DNA of 64,000 bases from Opisthocomus hoazin (Eukaryota; Chordata; Aves; Opisthocomiformes; Opisthocomidae). Shown here in pieces: positions 12,801-21,800 of the stretch; position 1 is the stretch's first letter; each line of letters begins with the position of its first letter. Under the pieces are notes generated by a model. The model worked only from the letters and a program-made list of their open reading frames with translations. It ran no database searches and was not told the origin of the DNA. Location: assembly GCF_030867145.1 (NCBI RefSeq), contig NC_134417.1, positions 10,579,577 through 10,643,576 of the forward strand, given 5' to 3'. The position numbers were made by a program, and so were the translations under genes.

Positions 12801-15800
12801 CTTGATTGTAGGGTTAAGACTATTGTAAAAGGGAAATAAATAATGTGGTTTCGTGGAGGTAGTATACATATTCTAGAGCTTTTGAAATTTTATTTTGAGA
12901 CATAATTTGATTAACAGAGTATGTTCTAATGAAAACAGATGCTGCTGCTGAGTACTAAGCATACTGTAGAAAAGCTGCAGTGACTGCATTTCAGTTTTGT
13001 TCATTTTCCCTTTTATACTGATGAACATTTGACTGAGGCTACTCTTCCCATTTTGGAAGTTTCACATTGTATTTCTAGTACTAGTAGAAATCCATTGATT
13101 TGTTTTCCTTTAAAAAAAAAAAATCTGTCTTCATGTCCTCCATATGTAGATCATGGACTCTAAAATCAACCTTAGAACAATGGATTTGGAGTCATCTCTA
13201 ATGTTATTGTACTCATATTGATGCTTTTAGCTGGAGTTTAGTTTAAAAGGATTTGCCAGTTCTGATGTTCAAAAGAGGTATTTCTTCTACTTATGCATCA
13301 GCAAGTATTCCCTGCTCTGGTCTTTCTACTCTCCTCTCAACTTTATTCCTTCATATGAGCAGTTTCTGAAGTGGAGTTTTGTTTTGTTTCGTTTTTTAAA
13401 AAGGCAGGGGAGGTAGGGAGAAAGAAGCAGTGTGTACACTACTTTGCAGGGAGTCCAGTCTTCTCACAGCTACTTTGCTTTATAGTAGCAAGGTAGCTTT
13501 GGGGACTTCTCCATACTGAAAACAAAGGCTGAATTCCACCTTTGTGGTATAGTAAATGCACATATTCTGCATAGTCACATCATCTCACCATCTTGACAGC
13601 TCTCCTCAAGTGTAATACTTGTACTTTGTAGGAATTAAAGGGGACATGGGACTGCCTGGTGTTCCTGGGCCACCAGGTGCAAAAGGTGTTCGGGGTGATC
13701 AAGGACCCATTGGACCTCCTGGCTTAGTGGGGTTGCCTGGATTTCAAGGCTCAACAGGCGTGGCAATTACTGGCCAAAAAGGGATCAGAGGTATCGCTGG
13801 TGCAGATGGAAGACCAGGTGTGTTGTTATAACTCCTTATTTATCTGAAATTATATACTGATAATTGAAAGCAGAATTCAGCCTGTCCAGAACTCAAGGTT
13901 GAAAGGGGTCTTCATAATTAAACATGTAGTGCCTTTACCATTTAATGCAATGTTACCATAGCAAACACCGTGATGGTCTATGCAGTGTGATGTAAATGAA
14001 TATAATACTAAACTTTGCAGTCCACTCAATTGCATTGTTTTGCTTTCTTCCCATGTGGTCTGTAGGGCAGCTGAGCTCCAGCTTCTTTAATGAGATGAGG
14101 TAGCATGAGTGTGTAGACGTGGCACTTAAGGACATGGTTTAGTGGTGGACTTCACAGTATTAGGTTTACAGTTGGACTCAATGATCTTAACAGTCTTTTC
14201 CAACCTAAATGATTCTATGATTACAGGCATAACTGCAACAGGAGGGTATTCAAAAAACTGTAGTGCTATAGAGTACTGCAAGAACTCAACTCTGATCTCA
14301 AATTAAATTAGCAAGCTAGGAAAAATGCACTGGTTTTTTTTTTTAAAAAAAAGGTTGTATTTCCTTAGGAATCACTGAGGTGGTAAACATGAGTACCGTT
14401 ATAAAGTTGTTGAACATTGCACTGCATTGTATGTAATGTGAAATGCTGTTGGTGGTAGTCATTACTTACTTTGATGTTTCTGTATAGGTCCCCCTGGTTT
14501 TCCAGGGACTCCTGGTCTTCCCGCTCTCAGCATGAAAGGAAGCAAAGGTGTTAGAGGGGCAGATGGCATACCAGGGCCAACAGGCCCAGCTGGCGACATT
14601 GGTCCGCCCGGTCCAAAAGTCAGTGAAAGGATTATTACCTTCTTATTACTATGTTGTTAATTTTGCTCTTACTATGAAAATAACACCCAGGACAATTTGA
14701 AAAAAAAAACCCAACCAAAACACAACCAACAAACTAAAACAAGAAAAAGCCCACATCCTCCCCAGAACTCCTTGTAATACAGGAAAAATATTAAAATGGA
14801 TATGAAAAGTAGATTTTATGGGCTTAAGTAGTCAAAAAAAGAAATAATTGTGAATTTCTGGTATGTCATTTCCTTGGCTGTTCTGTATTATAGATTAGTA
14901 TTAACAATTATATGACTATTTCTAACATGCTCACAAATGGAACAGATAATTCTAGTTGTAGCATATTCTGTGAACATAACGCTTTGAGTATTCTGAATAA
15001 AAAGAAAATGTACTTCATAGCATGCAGATTCTGCTTCCTGGTTATAGCATGCAGATTCTGCTTCCTGGTTATTATTGGTGTTATTTGATTTGCAGGGAAT
15101 AGAAGGCCGATCAGGTTATCCTGGTGCTAGAGGAGACCCTGGATTTATTGGATTCCCAGGTGTAAAAGGTACTCATGTATTTATTACATACATGTCTGTG
15201 TGCTGAATACAACCACGTACATGTTGCATTATGATGGTATGTGTGTAATAGTACCAGGTGTGATACTAGAGAGAAGTTTTTTCCATCGAGAGCCAGATGT
15301 AGGTCAGCTATAAATGAAAGTGTTCACTAAGAGAGCATGTTCTTTCAGTTAGATGTTACAGAGATGTCCACACTGATGTTAAAGTGAGGAAGGGCTGGAA
15401 CTTCAGTGGCCTCCATTCCAAGCAAATTCAAAACAAGTTTGTTCTTAGTGACCAACAATGTGTAAGAACTTTGGGACTGAGTCTACTAAATAGAAGTGCC
15501 ACACCACTACTAGAAGATGTGACTTTTAGTCAACCTCTTAACTATAGAACTCAAGAGCATTTAGTCGTAATTACAACACAGAGCACTGGGTCCTCTGTTT
15601 GCCGTAAGAATAGTCCCAATTATAATCTAATTTACCAGTTTATCAGCAGATGAACAGTTAAATGTATTGGCTTTGTTCATTTCATATTTCTGAGAGTTAG
15701 TTGGATCAGTAGCTGGATAAAAATCCTTTTAATTTAGACATTTTTCTAGTTACTTAAATCTGATAAAGGTCTGCATTACTCCTTCAATATTCTCATTTTT

Positions 15801-18800
15801 CAATAACATGATTTACAGTGACACAAAATTGTCATTACCTGTTTAACCTACTGGTTTGTGTTCCATGCTAATTATTGTGTATTGTAAATTTTTTCTAATT
15901 TGAAAAGTCACCGTACAGATAGTAATGATACTTGCTTAAGCAAAAAGCTCTGATTTCATGGCATAGTCAGTCAAATCTCCTGACTTGATGATAAAAATAC
16001 TTTTTATTTTGTTTAATTTCCAGCAGAGCTGTGGAGAGTAGTATGGATGTAACCTCATATTTTGCACAGTGAAAAGAATTTCTTATTAAGTTTCAAACAC
16101 TTGAAAAACTATACAGCCATCCTAAGAGCCATCATCACAACTGACAGTAGTGTTTCAAGGGAGTTGAACTGCACAGCATCATTGAAGGCAGCACTTGACC
16201 TGCAAACCCAATGACAAAAACGTGTAAGATAAAAAGGACATAGTCTAAAATGGAGATTTTTAAGCTAGGTTTGTGGGACCAGCCATTATGTGAAGAAAGA
16301 CATGGAAACATCATCTTATAAACTGACCGTACTTGGCCTATAAATTATACAGTAGCAGCAGAGACATACAAGTCCACTTTCACGTTTCAAATGAGTCTAC
16401 AGGCTGTGTTACTCTTTGGGAAGGTTGCATGGATCATGCAGAACTCTTAAATAAGCCTCTGAAACTTGTGACAGTTTTTTTGACATTTTAAACCAGACGG
16501 GTGTATCTCCAATCTTCTTTCTCAGGAGAAAAGGGTAATCAAGGACCCCCTGGACCACAAGGTGCAGAAGGGCCAAGGGGACCAAAGGGCCAGCATGGTA
16601 ACCAACCCTTCTCATTCATACCACCTGACTTAAGTTGATTTGTTTGTTGTGTAGTTTGTTTTGCTTTGTTTTAATGTAAAGCAGTAGCTCTGCATTATCT
16701 TTTTGCTGCTAGGTCCACCTGGAGTCCCTGGGAGAATATTCTCTGTCCCGGGAAGCAAGGGTCCTCCTGGGCTGCCAGGAATCCCAGGAACACCAGGTGA
16801 TCAAGGAATTCAAGGGATTCCTGGACTACAAGGTGGTTTATATTGTTATCTCTGTACATGTTTGTGTGTGCTGCTTAGTGGAACATTTTGATTTGGTGGG
16901 AGAACATGTTTCTGCATAGAAAATTGATGTGTCTTTAAAAATACCTCCCTGTATTTAAAAATAGCTCTTTGTACCTTAATGGCCTTGTGTTTATAACTTG
17001 TCCCGTTCCATCTGCCCTCCACCCTCGCAGTCTGTATGTTTCTGCATCAACATAAGCCTAAGAAAAATAATGGAATAAAAAGTAAACTTGGATCAAAACA
17101 TTCACCATTTTCATACAACCAGAACCATGCTCAGAATGTTTGTCATTTTGAGGGGTAAATTACCAGTTGTAATAGAAGTACTCTAGTACTCTAGATGTGC
17201 TACAAAGCAATTGTGTCTGTCATAGTCTGGGGGTGGGAAAAGAGAGGAGAAGCTGGCTACTTCTCTTCCATTGGCACTAGAAGTGAAGCCTGCCATGGCT
17301 GTGAGGAATGGGGAATTCAGGAGCAGGTAGGATGTGCAGTGGGTACTTGGCCACCCTTCTCAGTACCACAGCTTTCCACCCCAGGAGGGAGCTCCTCAGG
17401 GGGCAGGTTTGCCAGGAGGCGTGCCCCACTCAGGAATGACAGTTGCCTCCAGCATAACAAAGCAGGCACCAAAGAATTGTGCTACACTTTCCTTAAAGTC
17501 AGTTTACAAAGGAGCTGCGTTATTTCTAGAATTACAAACCTTGACCAAGATGATTATGGCCTGTTACTATTGTATGACACATGCTAAAAGAAAAAGCTCT
17601 TTACTGTGGTTTCCGTAAACATTTCTCATGAGAAGCATATTTTTCTACAATACATTCAATATTTCCTTGTAATCTTCCTGATAGGAAATACGGTTACAGT
17701 AACACTATAGTCAGTCTCAGAACGTAGTAAATTGATGCTGATATTTTTATTCTAACACAGCTACATTTATTTGGGGATTTTAACTTAATTAGTTATTAAA
17801 ATCTAGAATAACTACTGCTACATTCTTCTGTTTTTTTCTTGATTACAATTTAGGACCTAAAGGACTAAAAGGTTTACCAGGAAGTTTTGGTCATCCAGGT
17901 AAACCAGGACTGCCTGGTCCAAAGGGAGACAGGGGATTTCCAGGACAAAGAGGTACAGGGAAGCGGACGTCTCTGACTGCTACTACTGAATTTACTGTTA
18001 AACTGTATTCCTGATTTCTGCAAATCCTTCCTCTTGCATATATTGAGATTCTGTAACATTTGCAGTAGCTTTAGGGCCACAAGCATATTTAAGAACATTC
18101 TTAGCTTTTAACAGACACATGTACACAATTGAAATAATAATTTACAAAAATACGCCTTGACTCTGCTCTTCTGTTATTAATCACATTTATTTGTCCACTT
18201 GAAATCCCTAGGTATCAGTGTGCCTTTATACGACATCAGAATGGAACTAAATATTTTTATTTAGTCACCATAAAATGTTTTTACTTTACAACTTTTTTGG
18301 TAAAAATGGCCATGGTTCTTTAAAATATCTCACTATTCCATGAAACTATGTAATGTAAAGCTACCTGAGCTAGGTCTGAAGGAGTTAATACACCTAGCAA
18401 CAAACACTACCAATTTTCAAGATGTATCTTCTGATTAATACATTTTTTTGGTTAATTTTCAAGTGGTTCCACTAATTCAAATGAAGTAAAAAATTCATAC
18501 AAAATCATAATATTTACAGTCATATTTCTTTCCCCTCTGCAGGACAACCTGGACTGATTGGCTTCCCAGGTGTACAGGGGTTACCTGGATCACCAGGCAC
18601 TGTCATTGCTGGTCCAACAAGAAGAGGTTTTATCTTTACCCGGCATAGTCAGTCAACAAAGATTCCTTCATGCCCACATGGGACATCACAGATCTACGTT
18701 GGCTATTCACTGCTTTTTGTACAAGGAAATGAACGAGCACATGGACAAGATCTTGGTACTGTATCAGTAAAAATTTTCAGATTGTTCTCTTTACAGTCCA

Positions 18801-21800
18801 GTAACGCTAAGTTGTCATGAAACCAAACTCACAGTAAGTGTCTGAGATGGAACACCGGTTTCTACCATCAGTCTCCAGAGTGGTCTGCTGCTCTGAGTCA
18901 ATCCAGGAATCGTGGCTCGAAAGACACCTTTCTTTCCTGCACTCCTATAGTCCCCTTTTGCTATCCCTGGACATTTTTGAGGAAGAATTCAGTTACCTAC
19001 AGATAGATGTCTAGTATAAATGTTTCCAACATCTGCACAGGACTGACAGTAACAACAGAGGATCTGAGAGAGAATCTTGCTTTTTTGGAGACCAAATGGG
19101 ATGTTGTAGGGTGTCAAAAATAGCACTAGAAGCTCTTGTTCAAGGAGCTGAGTCCCTGCCGCTGTGTCAAGGACCAATACTGTTCAAGAAGATAAAACTT
19201 TAGCAGATTCTGTTCTTAGCCCTTATTTTTTATATACATATTTTTATATATACCATAAACTTTTGCTTTCGGATAATTCCACTGTACAGACACTTTTCTC
19301 TTTACAGTTACCGTCTTAATTCTCTGTATAGCAGGTTGGATGCCATCATATGTCTCTTCTGTTCACTGCACTAAATACAAGCTCCTGTCTGTCACAGCCC
19401 TCTCCTCTTTTGTCTTTTAGGAACAGCTGGTAGCTGCTTGCAGAGATTTACCACCATGCCATTCTTATTCTGTGACACCAATGATGTTTGTAGTTTTGCT
19501 TCTCGCAATGACTATTCATACTGGCTGTCCGCTGCAGCAGTAATGCCAGTGGACATGGCACCAATTTCTGGCAGGGCACTAGAGCCCCATATAAGCAGGT
19601 GAGAGTATAAGAATTTTAGCTCTTCTGGCCTGGAACCACAAAGACATCATAAGTTGTTTTGAATGGCAAATCTTGGGCAAAGACCTGCCCACCTCAGCCA
19701 GTACAAGCACTGTTTTTAACCACCTGATTTTTGATTACTCACCCGATTATGTCAGATACTCAGTAATGTTTTAAGAAAAGTTAGATTAAAGCTAGGGTCC
19801 CACCACAGGGCTTGATCTGCATAGCTGATGTGAGAAGATGGCACACAATCCTACTGATTGCAGTGATTTTTTTTAAAAAAAAACCTACTGTTGTGCATGT
19901 CAGAGGCAGACTGAAATGCAATGAAGATAGCTTCGTTATTTGGAATACAGTGCAAATGAAGTTCTGCTTTCAATTGTGTGTGATACATTTACTGCAGTTG
20001 GTGAAGAACATCATAAGTTGGGGCTGAAGGTTCTCTGCTGTGTAACACCCTTGTGCAAATGTGACCCTTTCTAGTTGCTTTAGAACAGCTGAGAAGGATG
20101 AAGACCATCTTAAAAGGAAAAGCTCTAAAAGCGTGAAAGACCAAGAGTAGCAAAATCAAATATGGGAAAGTAAGCTTTGCGCTCTGTCTTCTAGCCTGCC
20201 CTAGCCAGTTGCAATCTAGTAGCTCAGCTTCATAGTTTCTTCATTTAGGAAATAAAAGATTGCATTTTCTAATCTTGGCAAATAAAGGTACAGAACTTTG
20301 ATCTAAACCATACCAACATGAAGTAGGGAGCACATGAGGAAGGTAAAATTTAGTTTGTTACTTCACTAAAGGCAAAATTGGGAAGCTCAAATGTTCTGGG
20401 ACTAATTCCCATCTTACACCAGTTTTTGTCTGGTGTTACTAGTAGAGATTGCAAAGCAAGGTACTTGGGTTACCTTCAATTTATTTGTCTCCTCACTAAA
20501 CAGAAAACCTGTGTAAGTTGTAATGTTTATAGTAAGCCCTGCCATTATGTAGGTACCATCCTAGAAGATACAATTTTTGTCTGCTTTCATGTTTTCCCTC
20601 ATACCTGCACTGAATGTATGTATGTTTCTTCTTACAGGTGTGCTGTCTGTGAAGGAGCTGCAATGGTAATAGCAGTTCACAGCCAAACAACTGCAGTTCC
20701 TGCATGTCCAGAAGGCTGGATGTCTCTCTGGAAGGGTTTTTCTTTTGTTATGGTAAGGATATCAAGACTTGAATTATTAATTTTATGTCCTCTGGCTTTC
20801 ATTGGCATTTTCATCTGCTCATAGCTTATTTGGTTCTTAATAATTGTTAAATTCTTTTTTTTTTCCTTTGCCAAGAAGTAGACAATAATTCTGTTAACTC
20901 TTACTCAGTGCCAGAAGCATAGGAACAACTATTCTGATCTGTCCTCAAAAATAGGTGTTAGGAGGAAAAGAGGAAGAGATAAAAGGAGAACCATAGGATA
21001 TGTCTGACAAAATTAACTGCATGCTCTCATTTTCATGTGTCATGCTAAGATCTAGGAAACGGGTTTGGGGAGTGGAGTGGTTAAACCAGTCCTGAAAACA
21101 AATACACAAAAATAACTGACCCACTTAACATGCCAGGCAGTTCTTTTATAAATTGCATCTCAAGGCTGAACTCCACAGAAAGTTAAAATCAAAACAAAAG
21201 CAGTACACTGTCTACAAAAGACTGCCTCAGCAATTTTGATGCCATAACGAGATACGAGTGAAGGAAGTTCATAATGTGCCTGCAAAGTGAGAGTGGATTA
21301 TGGGAGTAAGGGTGTATCTGTACTAGGGGATGTAGCACTTCGTCTTTGTTATCCAAGCCCTATGGGATGTTATAGGGATGCCAGAAAATGAGGGTAAAAG
21401 ACAGAATTAAAATACCCTCTTTTTTGCATGGTGTAAAATCCTTTTAGGTCTAGTGTGAAATTTGTTGTCTCTCCTGGGATTTGGCCCTAAGTAGTAAAAA
21501 TAATCTTGGGAAAGAATCGAGGGAATTTTTGCAGCATCTGGTTAATATAATTTTTTTGTTTCCAACATCAAATTTAAATGGTATTTTCTAGCTAATTTTC
21601 TACTGTCATAAATTATTTTAGAGCTATTTCTCCAAGCTTTTAGCAGCACAAGAGAAGGAAAGTGCCTTCTTTGTTTTTTGCGTTTGGAGAAGCAATCAAT
21701 GCAACAAAATATATGAACAGACACAAAATAGGGGATTTGACTTATTTGTAATTCAGCTACTATGGTCCTCAGATGGACGGAAGCCAGCTACTTTCTAGTC

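Noticed and set aside
20378-20824. 148-codon open frame
   Set aside because: It is in the wrong frame for the real NC1 exon at 20638-20752, which it overlaps. The rest is intron.
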